Counted from the first letter of the stretch, positions 32,284 to 45,597 are shown. The stretch: 64,000 nucleotides of DNA from Mallotus nudiflorus (GCA_947683625.1 CANTUR010000635.1:62001-126000), one strand, 5' to 3'. The notes: generated by a model from the letters alone, not told the origin. A program made the numbers and translations.

Positions 32284-35200
32284 TGTAATATCCCGTGTTT
32301 TTAAAAATATTTTTACACTGTACCGGGATATGCAGTGTCAATAATTTTGACTGTATATACGATATTTTTATGAGTTGATATGTATTTTAAACCTATTTTA
32401 ATTACTGTCTATTATTTTCAGTATTTTACGTAAAATTTTCCAGGGACTTTCATTTTCGGGGAAATTTCTACGTAAAAAATGTATTATTAATTATTTTAAA
32501 TGTATTTACGGGTTTGCATGAACTCATACATATTTTTAAATTATTAAATAAAGCCTGTGTGTGTATATTTATTTAATTAGGGTTTATTATTACCCTAATA
32601 TTTTATTATTTATTTATTATTATTTGATTATTTTATTTATTATTAAATTATTAAAATTTATTATTTTATTATTATTTATTTATTAATATTTAATTATTTT
32701 AATTTATTTTATTTTTTTTTCTTTTTCTTTTTTTTTTCTTTTCTTTTTCTTTTTCTTTTTCTTTCTCTTTCCTTTTTCTTTCTTTTTCTTTTTCTTCTTC
32801 TTCTTCTTCTTCTTCTTCCCGCGGGCGCCGACCACCACCATTCTTCTCACCGCCGTTTCTCCCTCCTCCGGCCACCGTTTTCGACACCGCCGGTCTCTAT
32901 CTTCTCCTTGAGCTCCGGTGAGTGTTATTCTAGCTTTGGTTTGAGCTAAGATGGTCTAGAATTGCTTAGGTTTCGATTTGAATATTTCGGCCTCTTTGAG
33001 TATTCGATTTTTTTTGAGCTTCGATTTGGATGATTCATGGAAACTTCCTTCACAAATGTTGTTCTTGGTAGCTTAATCTTCATGTATGAATTTTTACAGA
33101 ATTTTTGGAGGTTGTTTGGATTTTTGGGTATTTTTGAATATTTTAATATTATTTTCTAATTTTCGGAAATTAATTATTTAAATTATGAAATTGGAGTTTA
33201 TGGTTGAATTAGGTGTTGAAATGAATTATAGGAATTTATTTGGAATTTTTATGAATTTCTAAGTATTTATTTTTAATTATTGAAGTTTATGTGATTTTGT
33301 AAAATTAAGTTAATTGTGTTTTAAATTGAATTTAATTGGTTAATTGAGTTTAATTATTAATATTATTGATAAATATGTTGAGAAAATTAATTTTGGATAA
33401 GTGTATGATTTTTGGTGAATTTTTGAAGTAATTTAGGTATATATATATATATAGGGGTATTTTGGTAATTTTACCCTAAATTGTCTAAAAATGTAATTTA
33501 ATTGGTTTTAATATTTATTTAAGGTATAAAAATGATTTTTACAAAATATCTAGTATTTTTAACTAATTAAAACTATTTTCCGGGAATTATTTTCAATTAT
33601 ATATATAATATACGGTTTTTCTAATAAAATGAGTTTTAATCGGTTTTTACAGTGTTTCAAGATTTATTATGTAATTTTTATTTATGAAATGTATTTTTAT
33701 GATTTAAGGATATTTTTGGTATATTTGAATATATTTTCTGTGTTTGTGGACCCCGGTCGACAGATTGTAGTCTGGAGTCCGACCGAGGGGTTGTGATCGA
33801 TTGTGGTGTTTATTTTTGAAGTGTATTTTCTTTGCAGGGTCGGCTCTACTCTTTTGAGTAGAGAGATGTCCATTTTACAGGGGAGGTTCTGCCGGATTTT
33901 CGATAGAATTCTCGTAAAACGTGATATCCAGTCGAACCCTAATTTCCGATTCTGTGTTGAATACTCTAGATTTAATTCTAGGATTTCTGTTAGGGTTATT
34001 CTGATGTCGATTAATTATTTCTTGTTTAGTTGCGCCGAGACCGAGGGTTAGTGGACCAGGCCCGTCGGATCTGTCTCGTGGAGCGCATTAGGTGAGTTAC
34101 TATATTATATATATATGCTTAGGATGCATGATTTAGAAAATGCATGTTTTATTTTGACTGAATATGCATAAATAATGTGATTTATATTCAAGTATATTTT
34201 TGGTATATTTTTGGTATATAATAAATTATATACATGTTTTATTAATAAAATATATTTAAAATGTTTTTAAATATATTTTTAGTTTAATTCATGATTTGAT
34301 TGAATTTATTTGACGTATATATACTCAAAATATACCTGGTTTATGTTTGGTATATTTTCGGTATATATATGGTTTATATTGTTGATTTATTTAAATTCAT
34401 GCATCATGTATTTGTGAATGAATGTTTTATTATTTATTACTGAAGGATATCAATAGAACGTGCTACCTAGTGGGCAGCACTAGGACCGAGTACGTACCGG
34501 TACGCCTATAGTGTTTAGGCTATATTACTAACTTATTTGTGGATATTGAATTGATTATGATTATCGATATGTGTGAGATGTGGTTTGTGGGTGTGATTGC
34601 TAGAGCTCGGTTGACCAAGTGTCTCGGGGCCAATCACACTGGCAGTCAGACTGCTGGAGCTCGGTTGACTTAGTGTCTCGGGGCCAGTCTACTGTCCATA
34701 TGGATTAAGTGGATATATTTGGAATCAGTGAGCCTGTATGGCTAGAGTGTTGTTTAACACTATTTTTTTGAGGTTGCGATATTCTAGGGTTCTATGTGAT
34801 CCTTCATAAAAGTTGATTTTCAGAAAAAATATATAAAATGATTTTTCTGCATCTGTATGAAATTGCCTGTATATATACATATTACTCATATACTGTTGAC
34901 TGTATGCATTATCACTTAGAGTGTATGTATATATACTATAGTAATTCACTCAGTGAGGTCTGACTCCCCTCCGTTGACTATTTTTCAGGAGAGTCAACTT
35001 CCTCAGACCTCAGTAGCAGGTCGATACGCCGGATTTCTTCCGCCCCGGCTTCTTTATGTAAATTGTATACTTGAGTCTTATTTATTTTATCTAGACACTG
35101 CAGTAGTTGTGATTTTCAGTAGTTGTGAAATAAAATATTTGTTTTAAAGAGATGTATTATAGTAAAACTGGATTTGTATAAAGATTATACATTTATGAGA

Positions 35201-35406
35201 TTATATATGTGATGTGATGAGTTTTGAATTATATCCAGTTGTTATGGATGATCTTGTAATATTTATGATTTTATTTTCCGCTGCATATTATATTTTTACT
35301 GTTATTATTGCATTTTTATTTTATTTTTAGGCTTGCTACGGGTTCCGGATTCGAAAGAATTCCCGTTCCCTAGCGCCGGTCATGGCCCCTGTTTTGGGTC
35401 GTGACA
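32284..35406 (+). repeat. 3' LTR of the young chromovirus (3123 bp)
   Basis: Nearly identical to the 5' LTR. It is 13 bases shorter, mainly in the TTTC/TTC repeat (32,715-32,818). Substitutions seen include CCCGGG to CCAGGG near 32,442 and two A-to-G changes near the end (35,366-35,383). Ends GTGACA and is followed by the target duplication CCCTG. Confidence 0.97.
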
Positions 35407-35450
35407 CCCTGGTCCATATTGCAATATGGATAGGGGTCCATGATATAATT
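35407..35450. repeat. Inverted-repeat arm B of the split element
   Basis: Begins with the CCCTG duplication, then GGTCCATATTGCAATATGG and ATAGGGGTCCATGATATAA. Its reverse complement matches arm A at 23,198-23,240 with only a few differences. The young retrotransposon lies between the arm's inner and outer parts. Confidence 0.65.
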
Positions 35451-36180
35451 TGCCGCTTATTTTTGGTTGGTTTATGAAAATTATATAATTATCAATATAT
35501 GATTTTTTTAGAAGATCAACATGCAATTTTTATTTTAGATTAGTTTGTTAAATGATTTTTATTTTATTATAATTATAAAAAAATTATAAAAATAAATGTA
35601 AAATCTTTTAAGAATATCATGTTTCATAATTGTTTTTAAAAATTTTTGATTGTGAATGCCGAATAATTATTAAATAAATAATTAACTAGTCATAATTTTT
35701 TAAATAATTTTTTTAGCATTAAAGGGAAAAGTTTAATTCTTGACTAGATATAAAGTTATTGATAGTAGTTGAAACTTCTTGAGAAAATAAGACGTTATAT
35801 ATAATTTTGCCATTTATTATGTTTTAATTAGAATACATTTATGATGTAATTGTAAAAAATAGTAGACTTCAAAATTTCACTATAAATTCCAACATTTCAA
35901 AGTTATATATTCTAATGTGAGATGCGATTGAGTATAGAATTTGTTGGTAGACATTCTAAAAAAAAATTCGGTATACAAGTAATTTATGTTTTGATCCACT
36001 AACAAATGGGACGTGAGAATAGTTGGATTTTTTTTTATTTTTTAAAAAAAAGAGGTGATATTATGTAATCATCGATGGATTTCATGACAAAATATAGTCC
36101 TCCCTTTTAAATCAACATCAACGAGATTTGAACCATATGACTTACGATATTTTTAGAGAGGAGTTATCATTTTACTACAT
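35451..36180. other. AT-rich DNA, nothing recognised
   Basis: No TE motif, open frame or repeat of note was seen between the arm and the TG microsatellite. Confidence 0.5.
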
Positions 36181-36207
36181 TCTTGCTAGTAAAATACTTG
36201 ATGTTAT

Positions 36208-36301
36208 ATATATGTATGTGTATGTGTGTATGTGTGTGTGTGTGTGTGTGTTTGTGTATGTGTCTGTGTGTGTGTCTATGTTTTTATGTGTGTGTGCGTG
36301 T
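36208..36301. repeat. TG-rich microsatellite, left flank of an LTR element
   Basis: Irregular (TG)n with TATG, TTTG and TCTG interruptions. A shorter TG tract continues at 40,655-40,672 beyond the element, as if the insertion split one microsatellite. Confidence 0.9.
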
Positions 36302-37180
36302 TGTCATAAGTGCTCATTTCAACCCTGACATTCGACCCATGTGGCACTTAAACTTCCTTATGTTTAGGCCAGCCAAGACTCATGACATGCTTCTAACATT
36401 AATAATGAGCAACTTTCAACTATAGTTGAGCATTGGTAAACCTAACCAACCTCGCATGTTTACTACTATTGTTGTTACTATGTTTCTTGTATATGTTCGA
36501 GGCTCATGCTCACCTTGTATCCCGCATAAGTATTTGAGCTTCATTCCTATATCGGGCCTTGCATTTGCCTCACCATTCCCACACATTAACGAATCCCACA
36601 TTAGCCTTATGGCTCTCATATACTCAAGGGTCATGTACTTGTTTCATAATTCCTGTATATAATAAAATCCCATTGTGCCTTAGAATTCCCCTCTATGCTA
36701 GCGCATAGTGCAAGCCATGTTCTAACCTTAGGCCTAGGAGAAACACACACTATGAGCACCTCGACCTCGTAGTGTCCATAGAGCTCCTTCCCTATGGAGA
36801 CACTGAATTCCTCTTTCCTAAACTTGATGCCCATCACCTAGCTTTACACTAGGGAGCTCACTTAAGGCTGTGTCATTGAACATGCACACTAGCCTCATAG
36901 ATGATGGAGAGCTTACACTAAAGGTACCCCCTAAAGAGCACAAGGAGCACCTTGAAGGTTGGTAGGAGGAGACATCATAATGTTCCACCCATCACACCCT
37001 CATAAATATAAATATATAATATTTATTCATATTTACCAAAGTAACCTTCAATATACTTTTCCCTTCATGTATATCCTTGTTCTACCATATTATACTTTTC
37101 CTATCCCTTCATGCCCTTAGGATTAACGAAGGACTCTAAGGGTGGATTGCCCCTGGGGCTCCTTTTGTCACCTTGTGAAA
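36302..37180 (-). repeat. 3' LTR of the minus-strand element
   Basis: The minus strand runs from TTTCACAAGG (usual TGTCAC) at 37180 to CTTATGACA at 36302. It shares long blocks with the right LTR, for example ATGCTAGCGCATAG and GTCCATAGAGCTCCTTCC. Confidence 0.85.
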
Positions 37181-37193
37181 TTCTCCCCCACTT
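37181..37193 (-). other. Polypurine tract (minus strand)
   Basis: TTCTCCCCCACTT on the plus strand, AAGTGGGGGAGAA on the minus strand, touching the 3' LTR. Confidence 0.8.
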
Positions 37194-39780
37194 AAGCAAT
37201 TGACACCCTCATCAATTGGCCATAGGGGTTTGTAGTTATCCTCTTTTGTGGTGTTTTATGTCTTCTTCTATTTTATCTCCATTAACTTGTACTGCCTATT
37301 TATGCTCTTAAAACTATGTCAACTCTTGACTACATCTTGCTTATGTCCATTGTGAAATTTGGCTCTCCACTTCCATATTCGCATGTCTTCTCTTAGGTTA
37401 TTGGTTATACTTCTCAATAAGGCTTACCATGCTTTCGTTGCTTTATTCTTGTCTTAAGTGTAAATTGTACCTCATATGACAAAATAAAGAAGCAACAATA
37501 GTATATATTGAAAAATAATTCTTGTGGCTCATTAAGTCTTTGAAAAATTCAATGTTAGATAAGTTTGTCATTTACAAATATTTGTACATCAAATAAATAA
37601 ATATTACAAATTACTATTCCTATCAAGGCATTATAAAGGAGCATAATATGACTTACACATTATCCTTGTGTTCATTTAACACTATTATTGTTCATCACTT
37701 TTGGCACTCATATTTTACTATTTTGCACCTTCCTAAATCCTTGCATTTTTTATTTCAAGGATAAGGCCTTTGTTAGCCAACATCTTGCCTTGCTTTTTCA
37801 TATTCTTCATCCATTTGCCTTTATGTATTTTATTGTTCATATGCCAAAAAGGTGAATATATTGTCCTATTCATGTCTAGGGTCTTCCATGTGTACATTCC
37901 AAAAGAATAACTTGCAAAAGAATATATCTTTAGAAGATCTTCTAAAGTGTGTCATGGTACATTCGGGTCTGATGGGTCATTTGAAAGTAGTATTTCCACT
38001 TGTCTTAATAGCAGTAAGAGTTTATGATTTTTGGGATCAACCTGCCTGTGCCTTCGCTTTTGAGCAAAGGTGTCATCTTCATTTCTAAAAAGCTATAACC
38101 CTCTATCTTTAAGTAAGTTGATTTGATGATTCCGCTTTCTTGCTTCTTAAAAGTTATTGCATGTCATCTAAATCATTTTCCACTATGTTTTTGTTAGTGT
38201 TTTAAGCCTTTGTATCATTACGCTTTGTTTACCACTCTCGTATTCCATCCCTTTAGTGCTTCCTTTGTTTAGCTATGTCGGCACTTATTGTCATCTACAC
38301 AGAACATATATTTATATATTTTCTCGAAGGTTGCCTCAAGCTCTATTGGCAAATGCTTTTGTAACACACAAGGCTACTGCAACTTTAATAAATACACATG
38401 AAGGCTACCGTAGCTTTTAACAAGCACACATCTTACACAACATTTTTCCACTCACACTCATTTTCTTTTTCTTTCTTTTCTTTCTTTCTTCACTTTCCCC
38501 CGTCTCTTTTATTATTTTTACTCAATGTTCTTTTCTATCCCTCTCATTTTTCACCTTTTTTTTCTTCTTTTTTTTACACATTCTCACACACTCACAATAG
38601 TGGTTACTGCAACCACACTCAAATCACAGTATTTCACCTATCATTTCATTCTTTATTGAGTGGGGTTCACTCTACCACTTTAAATCTCAATAGTCATGAA
38701 AATTTCCATTATAATGGCTTCTTGAGCCTAATTCATGCTCAACGTCTCACTGGCCCTTGAGACATAATAATACGCCTCATTGGCTTCTCAAGCTTAGTTC
38801 ATGCTCGATGCCTTACTAGCCCTCGAGCCATATCATGCATCACTATAAGTTTATGCTACTATATGGTAACTCTTATAATTGATCAATCAAAAAATATATC
38901 TAAACTCTTACGCTTCATTCTTTGTGCATTGTCACATTTCCAATTGCAGGGTATCATCCCTTTAATAGTCTCATAGGACTAATAATATTTCTAATTTTTC
39001 CATATTTAATTTTATACCAATGGGTCCTACCATAATCCTTGTCTGCATTATAAATTTTAGCTCGCTTAATCACCTCACAGTGAATCACACTCATCACATC
39101 TCAATTTAGCGACTTCGTATGCTTTTTGTTTTTGCTTATAAAGTATTCGATTGCAACATCGATATTTTTGTCTTATGATTGGCCTCTCATTTAGCATGTT
39201 TCTCATCCCACCATGGTTGGCCTCTTTGCACCAATAATCAATCTTGATATATTTTTATCAACCGTTCCCTCATTTTACTCAAAGTTTCTCTTGAGTTTTT
39301 ATTAAGCGCCTAGGTTATCTCCTAAGGATACACATCAGTATAATGATGCCATTATAGTGTCATGTTTGACCAAAGTCTCAAACACTTTTCACTTCATATG
39401 ATTGCATTTTATTTCTTATGTATGAGCTCACTAAAAAACTTAAGTGTCTCTCCACTTGTTCGCTCTCCACAAGTAAATTATGCCTCAATAATTTCTTGTA
39501 AAAGTCATAAGTATGAAGGATCCACCAATTTTATTAGTATAGCACATACATTTCTGCCTTACCTCAATTTTTCATAATATTCTTTTGATGAATATCCTAT
39601 GAGTCCCACAAGTTTTTGCTTATCGATCTTGACACATTGATGTGCCACCAACAATCGTATCCCTCGCACTTATGTCATTTTAAGAAAACATATCCAATAG
39701 TTGCATCCATAATCATTCATCTTCACATCAATAACATCGTACTTATTTATTAATATTTCCCACATCATGCATTTTATTTT
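37194..39780 (-). other. Interior of the minus-strand LTR element
   Basis: No TE protein is recognisable. A degenerate 66-bp tandem pair starting GGCTTCTxxAGCxTAxTTCAT lies at 38,716 and 38,782. Open frames up to 120 codons on the plus strand are low-complexity Ser/Phe-rich and are not taken as genes. Confidence 0.6.
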
Positions 39781-39793
39781 CTCTGATACCAAA
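39781..39793 (-). other. Primer-binding site (tRNA-Met, minus strand)
   Basis: CTCTGATACCAAA on the plus strand is TTTGGTATCAGAG on the minus strand, adjacent to the 5' LTR. Confidence 0.85.
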
Positions 39794-40654
39794 TTTCACA
39801 TACATTCAACCCATGTGGTGTGTAAACTTCCCCATGTTTAGGCCAACTAAAACTCATGAACATGCTTGTAGCATTAATACTGAGCTTCTTTCGACTATAA
39901 TCGAGTGTTAGTGAACCTAACCAACCTTGCATTTTCAGTACTATTATTGTTCCTATGTTTCTCATATATGTTCGAGGCTCATACTTGCTTTATATCCCGC
40001 ATAAGTATTTGAGCCTCATTCCTATCTCAGGCCTTGCATTCACCTTACCATTCCTACACATTACTGAATCCCATATTAGCCCTAAGGCTCTTGTATACTT
40101 AAAGGACATGTACTTGTTTTATAATTCCAACATATAATCAAATCCCATTATGCCTTAGAATTCCCCTCTATGCTAGCGCATAGCGCAAGCCATGATCTAA
40201 ACTCAAGCCTAGGAGAAACATGCACTACGAGCACTTTGGTCTCGTAGTGTCCATAGAGCTCCTTCCTTATAGAGACACCAAATTCCTCTTTCCTAAAATC
40301 AATGCCCATCGCCTAGCTTTATAGTAGGGAGCTCATTTAAGGTTGTGTCATTGAACATGCACACTAGCCTCGGGGATGGTAGAGAGCTTACACCGAAGGT
40401 ACCCCCTAAAAAGCATAAGGAGCACCTTAAAGGTTGGTAACTAGAGACATCATAATATTTCACCCATCACACCTCATAAATATAAATATATAATATTTAT
40501 TTATATTTACCAAAGTGCCCTTCAATATACTTTTTCCTTCATATATGTCCTTGTTCGGCCATATTATACTTTTCTTGTCCCTCTATGCCCTTAGGATTAG
40601 CTAAGGACTCTAAGGATGCATTGCCCCTAGGGCTCCTTTTGTTGCCCCGTGACA
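39794..40654 (-). repeat. 5' LTR of the minus-strand element
   Basis: The minus strand starts TGTCACGGGGCAAC at 40654. Its inner end near 39,794 is set by the primer site. Compared with the 3' LTR it seems to lack about 17 bases at that end. Confidence 0.82.
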
Positions 40655-43099
40655 TGTATGTGTGTGTGTGTATTGTTCTTTTTATCATTGGATTACAATT
40701 TTTATATATAGAACAAAGTAAGGAGGAAACAACTTATTTAAGTACATATATATTGAAATACCCATAATGAAAGGGTTTAGCATGTTGTTGTTAAGGCTTC
40801 TCTTGGTTGGCCCATCATCGTGTTTCTCAACAATTACCTAATGGTGAGAATACTATCTATATACTTGTCCTACAAATCCCATAAACTTTTCTATTTTCTT
40901 ATTGCATGTAATGATATTTATGCTAAGTTTTACATTTTTCTTTTAAATTTAACCTCCTAATAATTAATATTAATCATGATGGATATTTCTATGTGTGTGT
41001 GTATATACATATATATTGATTGTAGCACTTGTCGTGGAGACCCAAGATAATACCTACAGGCCATTCGACCTGCCTCCCTTTAATCCTCTAGGTAAATGCA
41101 ATGTGCCCAGACCTCTATATGTACCTCGATGCTAAGACACAGGGTGCTCCTTCATATATAATCCGACCCTTTAATCAATCAATACATATGGATGTACTAT
41201 TGGCAAACTCTTATGGACTTTTTTAGCCTTTTAATAATTGTGGAATAAAAGTAAATTTTATATTTTCTTTTGAACAAAAACTTTTATATTACATATGAAC
41301 TAGTTGTATACCATTCATCTTAAAATTGTACCAAAAAATTTCATAGCTAATTCCAATGTTCAAAGTCTTTTTTGTCATCTTTGTTATAGTGTTATGATTT
41401 GAAATGAGATGTGTGCATAATTACTACCTCACATATTCCTTTTAAAAAATAACTAAAAACTCCTTACATTTTAGGCAGTGAACTATTTCCTCATTCTGTT
41501 AAAAAAAATAGTTAAATTACATAAAAAGATATTTTTATGAGCTAAAGTAGCTATTTGTGCCCTAAACTATCATCCAATGTGCAATCAACCCGCAAATCAA
41601 CTTTTTAGACTATTAAACCTAAAAAGATGTAAATTTTGGCAATTTATACTGAATTCTAGTTAAAAGAGAAGAGTACGTTGCACTCTCTTATTAAATTAAT
41701 TACTTCTCATTAAAATAATTATATACACTAAATAATATTTATTTAAAGAATTAAATTAAAAATCAATCATCAAAATAAAAAAATAAAAAACCCTTTTTTA
41801 CCACCATCTCTACTTCTCCCACCAAACAATATCGCCACCTCTCTTGGTAACCATAGCCACCACCTCTCCCAATAATTGCCATCGCTGCCTCTTTATGGAG
41901 CTGCTGCTGCCACCTCTTCTCTCCTAGCAAACACCACTGCCTCTTCTCTCCTAATGAACAATGATGCCTTGCTTCTCCTAACAACTAGTGTTGTCTTTCC
42001 TCTTAAGTAGATACCATCATTGTCTCTCACGAGCAGCACTACCATCACTGCCCATCTCTACCATTACCTTCTACCTATTTTTTTTCTTATTAATTTTATT
42101 GACTTTTTTGTTTTTTATTTTTGTATGTTTTGGATTTTTGATGTTATTGATGATGGTGTTGTTGTTAGGTATTGGTGATATTAATGATGATTGTGGGTGA
42201 TTTGTTTGTCTTGCTATTTATATCCAATTCTTATTTGAGTTTATTTTAAAATTAATAAATTATTTTTTGATTAAATTCTAATTGATTTTAGACTTTTTAA
42301 ACAAAAATCTATTTGGCTATGGTATTTGTTGGTTCTTAGACCTTTTTCCTAGCTTCAGCTCCAAGTGGCAAAGATCAAGCACCTGCAATGTAGGGAAAAA
42401 TATAAAAACTAAAAAGAATAACTAAAAGAACAAGAGAAACAAAAAAAACAAACAAATAAGAAAACAACAAACAGTAAACACAGGTGTTAATTACTTAAGA
42501 GATCGATTTCAATATTCCTCACTTCACTCAAAAGCAAGTCCATAGAATACTTGAGCTATATATCTTTTAGCATTTATGTTAGATAGCTCTTGCCTACTAT
42601 TTATTTGAAAATTTTCTACTTTTAGTATATTATACTTTATAGTTAAATTTGTAATATAAAAATATGTATATCATTTATATTAACTAAGTATAAACACTTG
42701 AATTATGTATTACAAATTCAATACATGTAATGTAAGTAAAAATCTCCCTTTTGTTGTTTTAGTTAGTTGTCTTATTTAGTTTAGTCTTACTCTAACTTGT
42801 TGTCTCATTCAATTTGATGAGGAAAAATTTTTTTTTTCATCATAAAAGTCAACCAAATTAGGTCATTTTAATCTTCTTCAATCTCTGTTTGGGGTACAAG
42901 ATAAAAAATATTTTTCTGTAGGCCCTAATAATCTATAAATTGTGTCAATTTGGAAAAAAAATAGAGAATTTATCACCGATAATCCAAAAACTAAAAATTA
43001 TTAAAAAATGCGTTGACTTTCTATTATTTCAAAACTAACTTTCCCAACAAATATTATTTCAGTTATGGCTTGCCTTCTTTAAATGTCTTTTTTAAACAC
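40655..43099. other. Intergenic DNA with microsatellites
   Basis: TG tracts at 40,655-40,672 and near 40,993. A patch of CACCTCTCC/CTGCTGCTGCC low complexity at 41,800-41,960 gives short frames on both strands that I do not accept. Nothing else is recognised. Confidence 0.5.
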
Positions 43100-44560
43100 C
43101 CCTCTTCCTTTTCTCTTTGATTTTTTTTTCTATAACTGTTGAGTTCTTTACACTAAAACTATTTGAATCTTTTGATAAATTGAAATCAATAAAGATGAAA
43201 AAAAAAACTTGAATAAAATCAAATAAACAAGTCAAATGTAAATTATTAGCTAATTAAACCTACAATGCAAGAACAACACTAAGAATTGAATAGAGAAAAT
43301 AAATATGGAAATGCTTGTTATTAAGAATTTGAAATACCACATCATCATTAAGTTAATGAATAAATCTAGTTATATCTCTTGCATGTCTCTAGTTTTCATT
43401 AGTCATTAAACACTCTCTCTTAAGTAATGGTTGACTCAATATGCATGAATCAATTAATATGCAAAATAATGGCTCAACTCTCATCATATAAAGGGAATGA
43501 GTTAATCTCAATCAAGCAAGGCATTAAGCAAACCCATATGAGAATTGAATTAAGTTAAGCTTTCTCAAGTCATTATCCTATTTAACTAATGTTTATGGGT
43601 CTACTAAGACCACCATTTCTCAATGTATATTCTTAGATTAGAGTTGTAGTTAGCCATCTAAAATATTTAACAAGACAATATGCACTGTATGCAAGATAAA
43701 ATAAATAAGATCTATATCATCACAATTAAATCAAATGGGTTTTAAATCCTAATAACAAAAAAGAGAACTAGCCACTCATGGCTACAACATTCAACATTCA
43801 ATAAAATATAACCCAAGGAATATCCAAAATTATATTAAGCAATAGAGAAAGAGTAAGAGAATTGTTATCAACAACTTTTAAATGGTCTTCAATGGTTTCC
43901 TCCTCTTTAAGCTTCTTTCTCTCCTCTTGCTTCTCTCTCTTAGGTGTATTAGTTGGTGAGATCTTGGAATGAGAATTGGATGCTGGAATTCAAGGTTATT
44001 TGTCCTTAAATATCCCCTTGTAGAATGCCCATTCATATTCCCCTATATTTTCTCTTTTAGTGAGTTCACATCAGCATGTTCCTTATTGGAAATGGGCTGC
44101 CCACGATTGCTAGTGTGCCTATGATTATGACAGAGGGGCCTTTTATGAAGGAATGGTGATCATTATGCCTCAGCACTTACTATAGAAGGGGTGGCATCAT
44201 AACTTAGTGATCGTGCATCATCAGCGATCGCCATAAAACTTTAGCACCATATTTGCCTAGTCTTGCATCGAGCATCCTCGATCATTGCTGCTTGCACGAT
44301 CATCATAGAACCTTGACCTCTTCTTCCTTACATTGTTTTGCTTTTTTTCTTGCTCATTTGGGCATCATCCACCTCCAAGTTCATCTTTTCCCTAAAAAAT
44401 AAAATAGAATATAAAAGTATATATTCACACTAACTAAAATAACTTAAATGCAACCTAAAATCTAAGAATGCATGCAAAAATAAGTCTAAACATTGTATGT
44501 AATTTAGCACCAAAAAACACCCCTACACTTGAATTTTTGCTTGTCCTTAAGTAAACTAAA
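43100..44560 (-). repeat. Possible gypsy (Tat/Athila-like) LTR or 3' end, minus strand
   Basis: The minus strand has CTTAAGGACAAGCAAAAATT, then CAAGTGTAGGGGTG near 44,520-44,560. This is similar to the 'GGACAAGCAA...AAGT-G-rich' end that precedes 3' LTRs of large plant gypsy elements. Sequence with GATCGTGC/GCGATCGCC motifs follows. No second LTR or protein is seen. Speculative. Confidence 0.3.
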
Positions 44561-45597
44561 AAAAATAATAATTATCATTGAAATGAACAATGCATATGCC
44601 GACATTTCCTCAAACTTACACCATAATCTTTTTTGAATAGCTAGCTTATAAACCTAATAAACTTGACAATACAAGTTGAGAAATGCAAATTATTAAGTGA
44701 ATAGCATGTTATCTATTCATCATCACACAAACTATGAATCAAAACCTTATGAAAAGTACAAATGAATTGAAAAGACCTTTAACTAAAGTAATTACTGATT
44801 TAGCATATGGAAATCATTTTTAATTTGACTCTCTCTCCTTTTTATTTTCCTTTTTACTTTTGTGCTATTCTTCTTTCTCTTAGTAATCTTTCCCATACTA
44901 CTCAATGTGAACACCACTAAAAGGGTTCTTTGAATTCTTGTACTCTTTATAAGAGCATTGGAGTAGAAGAACTTTTTGTTCCTTAGCAAATTTTATTCTT
45001 TTTTTTATAGATATTGGAAGAGAGTATTTTGAACAAGTTCTTTCATAGAAATTGTAATTAAAATTATCCATCATTATTGTATGTGTGTGTGTGTGTGTAT
45101 TAAATATTAAGGCATAAAAAGTTTTCCATTTCTTTTCCTTTATTTTCTTATTTTATTTTTTTGAGGTATAATACAATTAATTGTAGCTTTTATTGTGCCT
45201 TAATATTATTAGAGATGAAAAGTCACAATTATTGGTGGGTGTGAGGCATACAAATCATCAACAAATAGCACTACCATAATAAGTTCTGTCAGCTAATAGT
45301 ATAAATATTGGAATTCTTGTAGCTTCAGCATATGTTGTTACTAATCGGAGCCCATTCACCATTTTTTACAATCTACAGTTTATTGAACATTCATAATTAT
45401 GTACAACTTCTTTCCCCCCTTGCTATTTTTGAATATAATAATAACGCTATTCTCTCGACCATTTATAGGGCATGCCCATCAGAGTTTGTCATTCCTTTAG
45501 CTAGATATCAAAAAGTTGTATTTAGCACCCAAGTTTTAGTCAGTATGGAATAATTCAAATTTAGTCGAGTTCTAGTAATCATCCTATGTTTTTTTAA
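44561..45597. other. AT-rich DNA, nothing recognised
   Basis: Contains a TG microsatellite at 45,081-45,099. Short frames show no known motif. Confidence 0.45.

Larger units (their letters stand above)
24134..35406 (+). mobile_element. Young, structurally complete Ty3/gypsy chromovirus (Tekay/Del-like)
   Basis: Both LTRs start TGTAATATCCC and end GTGACA. The target duplication CCCTG is perfect (24129-24133 and 35407-35411). A tRNA-Met primer site and a polypurine tract flank an internal region of 5 kb encoding Gag, aspartic protease, RT, RNase H, integrase and a C-terminal chromodomain. I counted about 14 substitutions between the 3.1-kb LTRs, plus length changes in a CTT/TTTC repeat, so divergence is about 0.45 percent. 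At a commonly used plant LTR rate this is a few hundred thousand years at most (inference). The polyprotein frame is broken in four places. Clade is inferred from long LTRs plus the chromodomain. Confidence 0.97.
36302..40654 (-). mobile_element. LTR retrotransposon without recognisable coding region (minus strand)
   Basis: Two direct repeats of about 870 bp (36302-37180 and 39794-40654) flank 2.6 kb. Inside the right repeat, the minus strand has TTTGGTATCAGAG, a tRNA-Met primer site. Outside the left repeat it has AAGTGGGGGAGAA, a polypurine tract. This fixes the orientation as minus. The interior shows no Gag, RT or integrase motif in any frame I read, so it is probably a non-autonomous (LARD-like) or gutted element. 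The LTRs differ at perhaps one base in ten. A target duplication is only approximate (CGTGT and TGTAT). Confidence 0.85.

Noticed and set aside
38398..38760. Plus-strand frame of 120 codons
   Set aside because: Low-complexity Phe/Ser-rich, antisense in the interior of an LTR element, no homologous motif.
41763..42200. Short frames on both strands in a CACCTCTCC-rich patch
   Set aside because: Low complexity explains them; no start context or domain.
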